64,000 bases of DNA from the NCBI GenBank assembly GCA_029216955.1, contig JANAVB010016200.1, positions 1,035,675-1,099,674 of the forward strand, written 5' to 3'. The DNA is from Iris pallida. Lineage: Eukaryota; Streptophyta; Magnoliopsida; Asparagales; Iridaceae. Under the pieces are notes generated by a model. It did not search any database and was not told the DNA's origin. It saw only the letters and a list, made by a program, of their open reading frames with translations. Below are positions 44,030 through 57,096 of this stretch, in pieces. Numbering within the stretch: position 1 is the stretch's first letter; every line of letters starts with the position of its first letter. The translations under genes were made by a program, and so were the position numbers.

Positions 44030-45888
44030 CTACATATATACACATGCACATGCACTCAAATCCTACCTACACACACATATATACATATACATATGTATAC
44101 AACGCTGAAATATATAAATACATGTATAAAACATAACAAAAATCAAATCAAAATTCATTTCTGAAAACTGGGAAATATCCCAAACTCTGGAAAATGGACT
44201 GTGCACAGGAAAATTGGGTAAACCCAAAAACACACACCTAACCGAGCTAAGGCTCGAACCCAAGGGTTGGTAAGTGATGCCCCAAGTGTCCTCTAGTGTC
44301 CTAGGTGCCTGACACGACACCACGACACGATTTAACGTGTCCACGACTCAAAACCCGAAACGGGTAAACACAGACACACACATACGTACACAGCGTCATG
44401 CACGCGTGTCGACTAGTCTAGGGACTCGTGTGTCCAACCAAAAGTGTCATGTTCGTGTCAGTAGCTAGGTAGGGTATCAGGGTAGGTGTCTAGGTGCCTG
44501 AGTCGTGTCCACGAAGTCGCGTGTCCACGCGCGAAGCGCGTATCAGTAGGGAAAAATTCGTGCGCACAGTACAGTTCAAAATCAGTACGTGCCAAATTTC
44601 GTGTCCGACACGACACTAGGTGTCTTGAAACTTGGGGAGTGACTTGTCAGTCACTGCCCCGGGTCCCATACCAAATTTGGTGATTTCTAACGGCCTGTGC
44701 AGTGAGCACTACATGCGTGGCAGCAGGGCACTGCCACCGTGTCTGCACGTGTATGTGCGTGTCCGTTTTGGACACGAGGACACCAAATCTTCGACTCAGT
44801 CCTCAGGATTCCTGATCTACAATACAAGACCTAATTTTCCTTTCAATTAGTTTTGAAATTAAAAACATTTTATTCACACAGGCATTTCATCAAACAAGGT
44901 TTAATAGCCTAGGATACGTGTCCGATACGGACACCAAACCAACCCTAAATTTCACCAAACTTGACCCACAGTTAGGGTAGACCTATATGCATGCATTTAT
45001 GAAGAAAAAACAGAGTATTAACTAGGTTTGAGGGCATTTACCTATTTAGTGAAAACTCAAGAAAATACCAAAGTAGGGGGGTGTCCTCTTCTCTTGGTGA
45101 TGCCCAAAGCTCCACAATTCCTTGATAGCAGGCCCTAACTAGTATCCTCTAGTGTAGGGGAGTCCAATACAAGAAAGTAGAGGTGATTTGGATCAAAAAT
45201 GATCAAGTTATCAAGGTTTGATGAAAAAGGAATTTTTCTAGGTTTTAATTCATGCAAATTGATCATGAATGAATTTGAGGGGATTATATAGGAAGGTGTA
45301 GGGCTAGGGGGGTGCCCTTGGCCGGCCATGGCAAGGGGGGGTGTCCTTGGGTTTCTTCCAAGCTAAGGGAAGGACTTTGGTGCCAAAAGCATGGATATTT
45401 TGAGGGTTTTGTGGAAAATATCTACTAAGGTAAATATCAAGATATTTTTCCTACTTTAACCAATGTAAATATCTATCCCCTTAGCATTCTAGGTTAGTAA
45501 CTAATCTCTAGATTAGGCTAAACTTGGTTAGGGGCTCTGATGACACTTAACAATAATTAAACAATAATAAAAAAACACATAAATACAATAATTCCGAATA
45601 AATCCTAAAAAATTACCAAAATACCCTATAGGCTAAAAAGTGCTAAAATGGTATCCTAATCACTTGGTTAGGCTTACATGGTCATGGTAGTCTCTAGGTT
45701 ATGAAATCTCTAGGGTTTACACTAGGGTTATACTAGTAAAGTCACAAAGTCATAAGTCATGACTTAGAAATAGTTTTAATTACACTAATAATCACCAAAA
45801 ATCATATCATGACTAAAATACCATTAATAAATAATAATAATAATAATTTTTTCAAAAATATCCTAATTTCAGAAAACTGGGTGTTACA
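41410..45888 (-). repeat. 3' LTR of LARD-B (4479 bp)
   Basis: In transcription sense it starts TGTAACACCC and ends GGTCGTGACA. The TATA box is at 45283-45290 with GGCCGGCC upstream. It has a GTGTC/GACAC-rich block (44945-44270), TA and CA microsatellites (43970-44040 and around), a TTGAC-rich block (43440-42690), a TCATGA-rich block (about 42420-42120) and a copy of the micro-ORF (41955-41797) that here carries a premature stop. Confidence 0.88.
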
Positions 45889-48137
45889 AGTCTACCCACC
45901 GTAAAATAATTTCGTCCTCGAAATTTAGATGGTCGTACTCCTCCTAGGTCAACCTCCAACAATCAGGGTCGAAGCTACTACCTAGCAACGTACAAGGTCA
46001 ACAAGCAAAATATGGGTAGTAGACCTATACTGGGTCATGTCCAAAAATTGATTGACAGTTTTAGGTCATAAGGTGTCCTTAATTCAAATCGAAATCAAAA
46101 GTAACTCCATAGGATAAATCAGGATGGAGCCTTGGGTCAGGAAAATTGTACTAGGCAAATGAAGCACACGATGGTATGCCTGGGTGGGATACTAAGGTCA
46201 TGGGTGTAGAGTGTCATGTCTAGGTCATGTATGTGAAATTAGTTTTGAGAAAACAACTAGTTTTGTGCTCCAAATTTAAAAGTCACGGTAATGTGCCTAC
46301 GATGATCATAATTTAGAGTGGGAAAGGTCTATGTTACCTAAATTGAACCAGAAATTTTGATGCAATAGTGGTACCAGGGGGATAGGTTAAATGGTACAGT
46401 CTGTGGTCTCATCTAGGTGCACTAGTCATTCTAGATCAAGACTGTCCTATGGTATCAAAACGTACAAGCAATCTAGGGTGTCCTAATTGGGAAGAAAAGG
46501 GAACAACAATCATCAAGGCTATAGGACCGTCTACCATCCTATATGAAAATTTGTCATTTAACAAGTAAGTGAGAAATTATTAAAAGTTACTATTCCATAA
46601 AGTGGCAAAAGAAAATTGAAAATTTAGGCACAAACAATCACAAATAGATTTTAGTCTTGACACGATCTAAGTTGATCAATTTCAGGATAAATCGAGATTT
46701 AGGCAAGATGGAAAATCAATGAAATCAAGTATGAGCAGAACATCCAATAATGAAGATCCAGATCATGATTAAATTTAATTCAACTGGATACGAATACGAG
46801 GTTCATAGACGATAAAATAATTCCAAGGAGAATTGTCAAGGATGTTGCAGATAAGATTCTAGGGCAAGTTTAACTATGTCTCCATCCACGTAGATTAATA
46901 TATGAAAAAGTGAACCAAAACGCAATAGGTTGATCAGACCATCATGTGCCGGTTCTGATTAGATAATATTTTAGTGGGTGTACACCCAATAAAATATATC
47001 ATGATCAAGCTCGAAAAGGATAAGCTTATAAAACTAAGGATAAATTTATAGCATAAGATATAAGTAAGGGTGGAAATGATGAAAGAAAATACATAGTCCA
47101 AGATCCTTAACCAATCGGGTCAAGCATTTAAGATAAGGTACAAGGTTAAGTATTTAAGGATTCAAGCAGAACACCATCACATGCCAGGTCGAAAGAATTG
47201 AGCCAAGGTGGATCTCTAATTGAAATAAGAATTAATTTAGTATCATGGTAGAGGTTATAGTTTAGTCATTTGACAAGAAAATCATATCAAAGAAATAGAG
47301 TACAAGGAGAAGGGTTTTAGTAGGACATGGAATATCTATATGAAGGTAGGCTAGTCTAGGTCTTACATGTGAAGTTTGTTGGGAGGTAACAGCTAGTATT
47401 ATACTCCGAATATCCAAGTCACGGTAATGTACGTCCAATGATCTAGAATAGAAAGTGGGAGTTCAAGACGTGACAATTGATGCAAAATAAAGAAGATCAA
47501 GTTAACGCATGGAATAAAATTAATTAGGAATCCAGTAAATAATTTAGGAACACAGCCCTAGGGATAGATAGGCTACTAGATGAATATAGTTAGGGTTCGA
47601 TCAAATCAAAGGTCAAGGTTAGAAGGTCTCAATAAAGTCTTTATTTGAGGAAATGTCGAGTAAGTAAGGTTTGGGATACAGTCACATAGTTTGGTAGAAA
47701 GGGTTGAGCAAGATGCAAAAATAGAGGGGACAGTTCATTTCAAGGGAAAGCAATTAGCAAGAGAATTAGATGGCAAGAAACAGATGAGAATTTTCTCATA
47801 AATGTGATTGAGTACCTTAAAATAAAAGATATTAATCTAACACAAAGAAATTAAAATCAACAACTACAAAAATTTCAAAATTATCAACTAACACCAGGAT
47901 TCAAAGTTCTACAGTGAATCCTCCAAAATCAAATTCAATCAAGGAAAAAGGAGTTTAAATCGTAATTCAGAATGAGATTCTTAAGGGTTATCCCAGAAAT
48001 CTCTCAAGGTATCCTAACAGTGATTGAGTATCCTCTCTCACTAAGCCTATTCCTCAAATCCTATCACAGGCTGTAGTGATACTCTAGTTCGAATACCACT
48101 ACATAAACTCGACCTGCATGGGCCACCACTAAAAATG
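45889..48137 (-). other. internal region of LARD-B, non-coding
   Basis: No frame longer than about 60 codons and no retroviral motif. It contains the block shared with LARD-A (about 46850-47010), a primer-site candidate at 48111-48128 and the polypurine end at 45889-45902. Much of the rest is AT-rich text I cannot assign. Confidence 0.75.
48111..48128 (-). other. primer-binding-site candidate of LARD-B
   Basis: On - it reads TGGTGGCCCATGCAGGTC, 9 bases from the LTR. It differs from the LARD-A site by two pyrimidine changes. Its complement ends in CCA like a tRNA. Confidence 0.45.
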
Positions 48138-48524
48138 TGTCACGACCCGTACCCTAGAGTAAGGGCACGAAAAGTGGGTACGTCCAGTCTACGCCGCAGT
48201 GTCGACGGTAGAACGCTGTCCTAAGTCAATCATCTAACAATATAAAGGTACTTGTACAGTATATACTCTCCGAATTGAGGTGACATAACAAATATACATC
48301 TCAATCACATCTAGGATAGAAGAATAAAAGATAGATAGATAGACAGTAACTCAAAGAGAACAGTAGAATAGATGAAATAAGTCTAAGAGTCTAGGATACA
48401 TAACATCCAGAATGTCAACTCAATATACAATAAGTCTAGAGTCTATATATCTCAACATCTCAAAATACAACTCAGAATGTGAGACAAAATGATAATATAG
48501 AAAAGACTGTCTAGCTAAACTAGC

Positions 48525-48683
48525 CTAGACTACTGGGGCAACATCCTCAACTGCAGGTGGATCCTGCTGAGGGTCCACAACATAAGTATCATCTAGTCCT
48601 GCTCCATAATAGGTAGACACCAGGGCCTCAGCCTCATCCTCTGTAATATTTTCAACAGGTCCAGTCAGGACAGGAACGAGCAC
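48525..48683 (-). CDS. conserved acidic micro-ORF in family-B LTR, copy 3
   Basis: 52 codons and stop: VLVPVLTGPVENI, then an ED-rich patch, STYYG, LDDT, DPQQDP and an acidic Val-rich end. An in-frame start further upstream (48728) would add about 15 residues. It is intact here, while the sister LTR copy has one premature stop. The role is unknown. Confidence 0.4.
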   Translation of the reverse strand: MLVPVLTGPVENITEDEAEALVSTYYGAGLDDTYVVDPQQDPPAVEDVAPVV

Positions 48684-50473
48684 AATACATCTCACGCAGT
48701 ACATAGTATGATAGAAAATATAAAGCATGCAATAGAGTAAAATACAGGAAACGCTGAAGGAAGATACATGTAGTGAAAGAGATAACTGTAATAAAATATC
48801 TACTATAATAGAGAACTAGCAGTGACTAGTGAGTCAGAGTAAAATATAGACATGTGAATGGCATAGGAGATTCATGACTACAGCTAAGAGTGATTCATGA
48901 CTACAGCTACTGGGGTAATATCTACATGACTATTTCCACTCCTCCATCCCCAATCAATACACAAGGATCCGTTCAAGTTATGTTAAGATTCGTGATAAGC
49001 CCATAAATGGGTGATACATGAGTGATTCATGAAGATTCATGTAGGCTCGGTGATCATGAGAGTACATGAGTCACTAGCTGATACATAAAGATTCATGATA
49101 ATAGAAGCATGAGATACATGATGATTCGTGAAACACACAAACATGCTGTATCTGATGCTCCCGAGAGGGATAACATCTCATGAAAAGATCCTTATAGTAC
49201 CAATCTGTGATAACAATCATGTCAGCATCAAGTAAAGTAATCTAGAGCAAGAATATAAATCCTGGCAAGTATGAAACGGTCAGAGAATGTACTCGCCTGA
49301 TAACTGAATGTCTGAAGAGGATATACTGTCTGAGGAGAGGTGTATGGCTCCTAATCAGAGCAATACAAGTCACAATGTATCCACAATGGTAAAAAAATAG
49401 AGTATACAATGCATACTACATGATTCTAGGTCAATCTGGTCAAAAGTCAACTCTTGGTCAACTCTGAAGTCAAACTAGGTCACAGGAAGTCATACTAGGT
49501 CACAGAAAATCAAACTAAGTCAAATAAGGTCAAACAAGGTCAAACTAGTCTAATACTAGTCAACATGATCAATCTAGGTAAAGTCTAGGTCAAACTTAGA
49601 CTAACTAAGGTACTACACCACAAGGTTAAAGTATAACCAATACCTATACAAGTATACCACATATAAATACACATATATATAATACCAACCTTAATCCTAT
49701 ATTCAAGCTAATCCCATATTCCAATCTCAAGTCATGACTCGACTCTAAGTATCTAACTTAACCCCATACATATCTTAATCTACATAGGTCTTTCCACAAA
49801 ACCCAAGCCACAATAATATACTCATATATAGGTCAAACCTAAACCAACTAGTTAATAGCCTAGGGTTTAGTCAAATCTTAGTCAACAAGTCCTTCTATGT
49901 TCATCCAAGCCATCTCTAGGTCATGGTTGATCAATAGTTGACTTTGGTCAACAATGGTCAATTATCTAGTCAAACTAGGTCTACTAGTCAAGTTAGGTCA
50001 AACATGGTCAGACTAGTTAAACTACTCATTTTAGGTTAATTCTAGTCAATTCTAGGTAATTAGGTCAAGTTTTGACCTAAGGTTGACTTGGTCAACACTA
50101 GTCAAACAAGGGTCATTAGAGTACCTAGGTCAAGGGGTTACTTAGACAAATTAGGGTCAACCCCCAATTTGGCCATAGGCTAGTAACTAGGTTCCATAGG
50201 CTAATACCATATAGGTATCTATCTCTATACAATATATATATATGACTTACATATATATATATATACAATATACTACTTAGGCCTATAGGCTATGTGTCAT
50301 AGGTTTCCATATAAACCTATATCTAGAAAGTCATTTATATATATATACATATCTATATATATAGATATACAAAAGTCTATCTACAACATATATATCAATA
50401 TATGTATACCCTATATATAATACCAAATCACTCTCACATATATATATAATGACACAATATATAAGCTAATACC

Positions 50474-50504
<31 letters not shown>

Positions 50505-50506
50505 TA

Positions 50507-50572
<66 letters not shown>

Positions 50573-50749
50573 AAACATATATATAAGACATATATATAGA
50601 GAGAGAAGGAATGAGAGAGAGTGAATTAGGGTGAGAGAGAGAATGAGAAAGAGATCAGTGAGAGAGGGGGAATACTGGACTGACACAGGAAAGGAGGGGT
50701 ATTCCAGATTTCTGGAAACACAGAAATCACACACACACACACCTACAGT

Positions 50750-50980
<231 letters not shown>

Positions 50981-52784
50981 CATATGTATACAACACTGAA
51001 ATATACAAATACATGTATAAAACATAACAAAAATCAAATCAAAATTCATTTCTGAAAACTGGGAAATATCCCAGACTCTGGAAAATGGACTGTGCACAGG
51101 AAAATTTGGTAAACCCAAAAACACACACCTAACCGAGCTAAGGCTCGAACCCAAGGGTTGGTAAGTGATGCCCCAAGTGTCCTCTAGTGTCCTAGGTGCC
51201 TAACACGACACCATGACACGATTTGACGTGTCCACGACTCACAAACCCGAAACGGGTAAATACAGACATACACATACGTACACAGCATCGTGCACGCGTG
51301 TCGACTAGTCTAGGGACTCGTGTGTCCAACCAAAAGTGTCGTGTTCATGTCAGTAGCTAGGTGGGGTGTCAGGGTAGGTGTCTAGGTGCCTGAGTCGTGT
51401 CCACGAAGTCGCGTGTCCACGCGCGAAGCGCGTATCAGTAGGGAAAAATTCGTACGCACAGTACATTTCAAAATCAGTGCGTGCCAAATTCTGTGTCCGA
51501 CACGACACTAGGAGTCTTAAAACTTGGGGAGTGACTTGTCAGTCACTGCCCCGAGTCCCACACCAAATTTGGTGATTTCTAACGGCCTGTGCAGTGAGCA
51601 CTACACGCGTGACAGCAGGGCACTGCCACCGTGTCTGCACGTGTATGTGCGAGTCCATTTTGGACACGAGGACACCAAATCTTCGACTCAGTCCTCAGGA
51701 TTCCTGATCTACAATACAAGACCTAATTTTCCTTTCAATTAGTTTTTGAAATTAAAAATATTTTATTCACATAGGTATTTCGTCAAACAAGGTTTAATAG
51801 CCTAGGATACGTGTCCGATACGGACACCAAACCAACCCTAAATTTCACCAAACTTGACCCACAGTTAGGGTAGACCTATATGCATGCATTTATGAAGAAA
51901 AAATAGAGTATTAACTAGGTTTGAGGGCATTTACCTATTTAGTGAAAACTCAAGAAAATACCAAAGTAGGGGAGATGTCCTCTTCTCTTGGTGATGCCCA
52001 AAGCTCCACAATTCCTTGATAGCAGGCCCTAACTAGTATCCTCTAGTTTAGGGGAGTCCAATGCAAAAAACTAGAGATGATTTGGATAAAAAATGATCAC
52101 GTTATCAAGGTTTGATGAAAAAGGAATTTTTCTAGGTTTTAATTCATGCAAATTGATCATGAATGAATTTGAGGGGATTATATAGGAAGGTGTAGGGCTA
52201 GGGGGGTGCCCTTGGCCGGCCATGGCAAGGGGGGGTGTCCTTGGGTTTCTTCCAAGCTAAGGGAAGGACTTTGGTGCCAAAAGCATGGATATTTTGAGGG
52301 TTTTGTGGAAAATATCTACTAAGGTAAATATCAAGATATTTTCCCTACTTTAACCAATGTAAATATCTTTCCCCTTAGCATTCTAGGTTAGTAACTAATC
52401 TCTAGATTAGGCTAAACTTGGTTAGGGGCTCTGATGACACTTAACAATAATTAAACAATAATAAAAAAAAATACATAAATACAATAATTCCAAATAAATC
52501 CTAGAAAATTACCAAAATACCCTTTAGGCTAAAAAGTGCTAAAATGGTATCCTAATCACTTGGTTAGGCTTACATGGTCATGGTAGTCTCTAGGTTATGA
52601 AATCTCTAGGGTTTACACTAGGGTTATACTAGTAAAGTCACAAAGTCATAAGTCATGACTTAGAAATAGTTTTAATTACACTAATAATCACCAAAAATCA
52701 TATCATGACTAAAATACCATTAATAAATAATAAATATAAATATTTTTTCAAAAATATCCCAATTTTAGAAAACTGGGTGTTACA

Positions 52785-54027
52785 TGACGAAGCTGAGAAA
52801 CTTACCACTAGAGACACCCAAGAATGACTTGGTGGGATTCATCTTGAGCTGATGTTGGTGCATGAGATTGAAGATTGTTCTCAAGTCTTGGATATGATCT
52901 TCTTTCAGACGACTTTTCACAGCGATATCGTCAACATAACATTCGACTATTTTACGAAGATGTTCTCTGAAAATGGTACTCATAGCCCGTTGGTAAGTTG
53001 CACCAGCGTTCTTGTGACCAAATGGCATCACTGTGTAACAATAGACTCCCCGAGGAGTACGAAAAGATGTTTGTTTTTCATCTTCGGGATTCATCTTGAT
53101 CTGATTGTATCCAGAGAATCCATCCATAAAAGATATTCGCTCGAACCCGCAGGTATTGTCAATCATGACGTCCGTGATAGGGAGAGGAAATTCATCTTTT
53201 GGACATGCTTCATTTAGATCCCAAAAGTCGATGCAAACTCGAACCTTGCCGGTTTTCTTCAGAATTGGGACGACATTGGCTACCCAATCAGGATGCTGTT
53301 CTTCTCGAATAAAGCCACAAGCGATGAGCTTCTTAACTTCATCGTCGATTGCGTCCATCATTTCTGGCTTGAATTGTCGTTGTTGTTGTTTGACCGGTTT
53401 TGCATTCGGCAGGATATTCAATTTATGAGTAGCAATTTTGGGATCTAGTCCTGGCATGTCTTCATAACTCCAGGCAAAGACATCAATGTATTCTTTAATA
53501 AGAAGAATCAACTCTTGCTTATCTGCTTCTGGAAGATTCTTGCTAATGAATATTGAACGAGGTGACTCGCTTTCTTCTACATTAATTTGAACTAATTGAT
53601 CTTCAGTAGGAGGTTCTCTTTGTTCGAATCGGAGTACCCACTGATTGTCCATCTGTTGAGCCCAAGGATCTGTTTCAGAACTTTCTTCAATATCCTCATC
53701 ATAGCCTTCCGGAAGTTCAGCGGAGACCATATTAGAAGATACTATCACACGATGGACTTCACCAATGCTAGTGTCAGAATCCCATGATCTGGAATCAGAA
53801 GAGTTAGAACGCTCCTCACTATCAGATTCAGAGCCTGCTGGGGATAACATCGGAGGAGAAGCATATCCGAGACCTCTTTTGGTCCTACTGTAATACATCT
53901 CTAACTTTCTTTGTGGAACAGCGGTACGGAGAGGAGTCTTTCTGCCCTTACCGTAGTTGAGGCCGCTCTTAAAGTTATAACCCATCTTTCGGATGATGTC
54001 TTTTGATTGTTGACTGTAACGACAGAA
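52785..54027 (-). CDS. pol: Tat2 G-patch-like region and reverse transcriptase, cut by LARD-B
   Basis: After a stop (TAA at about 54029-54027) the frame shows the G-patch-like segment KMGYNFKSGLNYGKGRKTPL (residues 1-20 from 53985), a Ser/Asp/Glu-rich linker, then RT: NVVPILKKTGKVRVCIDFWDLN, FPLPITDVMID, SFMDGFSGYNQI, the MPFGHKNAGATYQ motif and the catalytic YVDD near 52945. RT palm and fingers are complete, and the frame continues at 41404 after LARD-B. G-patch segments next to protease are known from betaretroviruses; their role here is inferred. Confidence 0.92.
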
Positions 54028-54828
54028 TTAAATATGACCCATGTCGTTAACTTTACTATCATTCGTATAACTGAATTGTTGTTCCGGTCTTTTACTAAAA
54101 AGTATTGGACGTTCGCCTTTCTTGCGAGCAGGAACAATACGATATGAATCTTTTGGGTGTTCACATGAAACTTCTATTTGAAGAGATTGTACAACTCTCT
54201 TTGTAAATGATTTGAAGCTATCTAACATATCTAAATAGTATTTAGTATGATAAATAACATCAGTATATTGGAAAGTAGATGTTTTTTCATTAGTTTGTAC
54301 ATCTGTATTTACAGTAGGACCTTTAGCCTTAGCAGGCTTGGTCAGATTGATTACAAGAGGGGGAGAAGAAGAACGTGGAGGAGGCTTGTTACGACGGAGG
54401 TTAATAACAAGTGGCTCAGAAGAGGTGAGCTCCCTTTTTTCCTGGTTACGAGTTAAATCAACAACAAGTGGCTCAGAAGAAGTGAGCTGCTTTTTGTTCT
54501 TGTTACGACGTAAGTCGATAACAAGTGGCTCAGAAGAGGTGAGCTCCCTTTTATCCTGATCATCATCAGTAGATTGCCTCTGGATTGGCAAGTGAATAGC
54601 CAGTGGTTTAGAAGACTGAGGATGAGAAACACGCCCTTTGACAGGAATAATAAGAGTATCTTTGGGCACTGCTTCTTGGTCTTCTTCAGTATCCATGGCC
54701 AATACCACTTTCATAAATTCTTTCTTATACATACGAGCGTCATTGCAATATGCTTCGACACCCTTGAAAGGATAAAGGTCTGTAACTTCTTTATGAACTT
54801 CTCCTTTGTCATCAACATATTTAAAGCA
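54028..54828 (-). CDS. Tat2 post-protease linker with amplified coding repeat
   Basis: Between stops at 54828 and about 54029, in the same frame as protease and RT. It includes KEFMKVVLAMD and three tandem units around TSSEPLVI/VDLxRN (54365-54560), of which Tat1 has one. The end carries a RIVPARKKGERPILFSK motif. It is low complexity, probably an unstructured spacer. Confidence 0.7.
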   Translation of the reverse strand, partial: CFKYVDDKGEVHKEVTDLYPFKGVEAYCNDARMYKKEFMKVVLAMDTEEDQEAVPKDTLIIPVKGRVSHPQSSKPLAIHLPIQRQSTDDDQDKRELTSSEPLVIDLRRNKNKKQLTSSEPLVVDLTRNQEKRELTSSEPLVINLRRNKPPPRSSSPPLVINLTKPAKAKGPTVNTDVQTNEKTSTFQYTDVIYHTKYYLDMLDSFKSFTKRVVQSLQIEVSCEHPKDSYRIVPARKKGERPILFSKRPEQQFSYTNDSKVNDMGHI

Positions 54829-55323
54829 TTAATGAAGAGTTGATGGAACAACATTGTGTTCATGGAGGAAGGTTCTTCCTAGAAGAGCGTTGTAAGGACA
54901 ACCATGATTGTCGATGATATAGAAGGTCACCTTTGTACGAAGATTGCCTATTTGAAGTTTTAAGCGGATCTTGCCCAAAGGTTCACTCCTTCCTTGGTTG
55001 AATCCCAAGATAGTGGTGATTGTACTTGAAAGACTATGAACTGGTATCTTCAATGCGTCTAGCATCGTCTTTGGCATGATGCTGAGAGCAGACCCTGGAT
55101 CTATCAAGATACGATCGACTTTTATTGAATCAACATATCCTGTATAGTAGAGAGGACGATCATGTCTATTATCCTCCAGCAACATATCATCCTGAGTTAA
55201 AGTGATGTTTGGAATCAAATCCAGGATACTATGACAATGACAGCAAGAGACTGGTTCTGATTCTGGCTTCTTGAGAAGAGTTAAGCAAGTTTCAGCCTGC
55301 ATCAGTGCTTCACTTAAAGTTTC
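54829..55323 (-). CDS. Tat2 aspartic protease
   Basis: Open from a stop at about 55323 to a stop at 54828. Motifs: QDDMLLEDNRHDRPLYYTGYV, then DRILIDPGSALSIMP with catalytic Asp in DPG, a region like the flap, and LLGRTFLHEH near the end. The Asp-Pro-Gly variant is also present in Tat1. The enzyme would cut the polyprotein. Confidence 0.85.
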   Translation of the reverse strand, partial: ETLSEALMQAETCLTLLKKPESEPVSCCHCHSILDLIPNITLTQDDMLLEDNRHDRPLYYTGYVDSIKVDRILIDPGSALSIMPKTMLDALKIPVHSLSSTITTILGFNQGRSEPLGKIRLKLQIGNLRTKVTFYIIDNHGCPYNALLGRTFLHEHNVVPSTLH

Positions 55324-56133
55324 TCAAGTCTCTTTGGAAAGACGCAAGAGCTCGAAGATTGATAGCCTAGCAGGTGTATTGGCTAGTTGAGCCAATATAT
55401 CAAAGTTGTACGGCTTTTCAAGTCCTGTAGGAGATGATTTCTTCAGGGGCTTGTCAAAGCGGACTTGTTGCTTGCCTTTGTCAGCAACTACCGGCTTGGA
55501 AGGAATAGGCACTACAACTGGTGAGGATGTGGAAGGAATCTCTTCAGAGGAAGTAGATTGTACTGGAACAGGTTCAGAAGAAGAGGTAGGATCCTCTTGA
55601 GCTTCAGAATAATCTTTCAAATAGGCTTTCCCTAATCTGGTGCCTAGCAGAATTTCTTCATCAACTATGGGGTCAAAAGACACCATGTTGCAAATCTTTG
55701 TTTTGCTTTTGGAACGACCTTTCTTCTTGGAAGAAGAAGGCACTTCGAACTCCGGAGCAAGATCTGGATGAATCCACATAATTTCGCCGTTGTCAAGAGA
55801 CAAAGGGACGAGACCTTTATTTGGTGGAAGAGGAAGATTCTCAATCTCAAGAGTAGCTTTGGGAATAGGAATGACACCGTGCTGTACCATCTGCGGAGGA
55901 AAGTCACCAAATTGGACTGAAACCATATTCGCAGTAACAGTCTTCTCATCTTGCTGAAGAGTGACGACACCAGCATTGACAAGCTCTTGAATTTTGCCTT
56001 TGAGCACGTAGAATGCTCGAGTAGGATGTCCAATGAACCTGTGGTAAACACAATATTTAGGATGATCTGTCTTACCGACTTTATCAGGTTTTTTGGGTCT
56101 GGGAGCTGAATCTTGTTGCTTTTGAGTAAGCAA
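55324..56133 (-). CDS. Tat2 Gag C-terminal part with zinc-knuckle-like motif and linker
   Basis: In frame with protease, one TGA between. It begins near a KYCVYHRFIGHPTRAFYVLK motif, a CxxH..GHxTxxC-like knuckle in which the last Cys position reads Phe (Tat1 keeps Cys). GVIPIP, GLVPLS, WIHPDL and CNMVSF motifs follow, then a Ser/Pro/Glu-rich linker and the FDILAQLANTPARL motif before protease. The start codon is not meaningful; it is the continuation of Gag after a frame change near 56110-56130. Confidence 0.75.
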   Translation of the reverse strand: MLTQKQQDSAPRPKKPDKVGKTDHPKYCVYHRFIGHPTRAFYVLKGKIQELVNAGVVTLQQDEKTVTANMVSVQFGDFPPQMVQHGVIPIPKATLEIENLPLPPNKGLVPLSLDNGEIMWIHPDLAPEFEVPSSSKKKGRSKSKTKICNMVSFDPIVDEEILLGTRLGKAYLKDYSEAQEDPTSSSEPVPVQSTSSEEIPSTSSPVVVPIPSKPVVADKGKQQVRFDKPLKKSSPTGLEKPYNFDILAQLANTPARLSIFELLRLSKET

Positions 56134-57090
56134 TCAAAAATGCTTGTAGTGTCATTCTCGTCGAAAGAATATTCTACTTTCGGACGAGGTTCCTTCGGTG
56201 GAGGTGCAGAAGGAGTGGAAGTGGATGTAGGCGGAGCTACATTAACAGCTAGAGACTCTTTATTTTTGTTCAGATTGATGTTCAAAGTCTCTTTTGCTTT
56301 GCGGTTGTTCTGGCGGTTGCCACCACCTGATGTCTGGTGTTCATCTTGATCGGGATTAGACATTTGTACCCCCAATTGCTTGAACTTCTCGGCACTTACT
56401 TCCGCAGCTTTGGTATTGACAATGAATGAGGGCCAATCTTGGAACTGGGTAGATCCTGTCCACATACTGATGATAGGCAAAAGATTTGCCTTACAAGTAT
56501 CAATAGTGACAGCAGCTGGAGTTCCGGGAGGCATCTTCAAGGCTTCACGGAGGAACCGTTCGATTAAACTCTCAGCCGTTTCATTGTGTTTCTGTTTGAT
56601 TTTGTTAAGAGCCGACATAGTCATGTCGTTGAATCCTTCATAGAACCGTTCCAGGAAGATTTGTTTGAGACCTGAGAAGGAAGTGATACAACCATCGGAC
56701 AAACTTCTGTACCAGTCATATGCTACGCCGGCTAAACAATCGACGAACACTCTGGTAAGAAGAGCATCATTTGGCTGGAGTTGAACGGTCATTACCTCAA
56801 AATGATTGATGAACTGACTAGGAGAAGTACTGCCGTCAAATAAAAAGATTATTGGAATCTTGTAATTTGGTGGGAATGGAACTTCTTTCCATTCAACTAG
56901 ATAAGGCTGCTTGATTCCCAATCTTTGCAAGTTGTCTTTCTCTTTGAAGGCTTCGAACTGAGTTCGCAAGAGTTTTACAGCTTCATTGGCATCTTCAGAT
57001 GACGAAGAAGGAGCAGGTTGAGTAAGAGTGATAGGAGGAGGAACAGCATTGTAAGCACTACCCCCAGCTCCTGACTGACTAGGTGTAGTT
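56110..57090 (-). pseudogene. gag: Tat2 Gag capsid domain
   Basis: Open for more than 280 codons. Shows EAVKLLRTQFEAFKEKD, FDGSTSPSQFINHFEV, LQPNDALL, AYDWYRSL, FYEGFND, ESLIERFLREALKMP and PIISMWTGS, the retrotransposon Gag family (PF03732-like). An RQNNRKAK basic stretch follows. A stop lies upstream at about 57097 and the frame changes near 56110-56130, so Gag and Pol are not joined in this copy. Confidence 0.85.
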
Positions 57091-57096
57091 TGAACT

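Noticed and set aside
44486..44850. Frames of 65 and 72 codons repeated at 51378-51742
   Set aside because: The copies are the two LTRs of LARD-B and so not independent; the diverged solo LTRs do not keep these frames.
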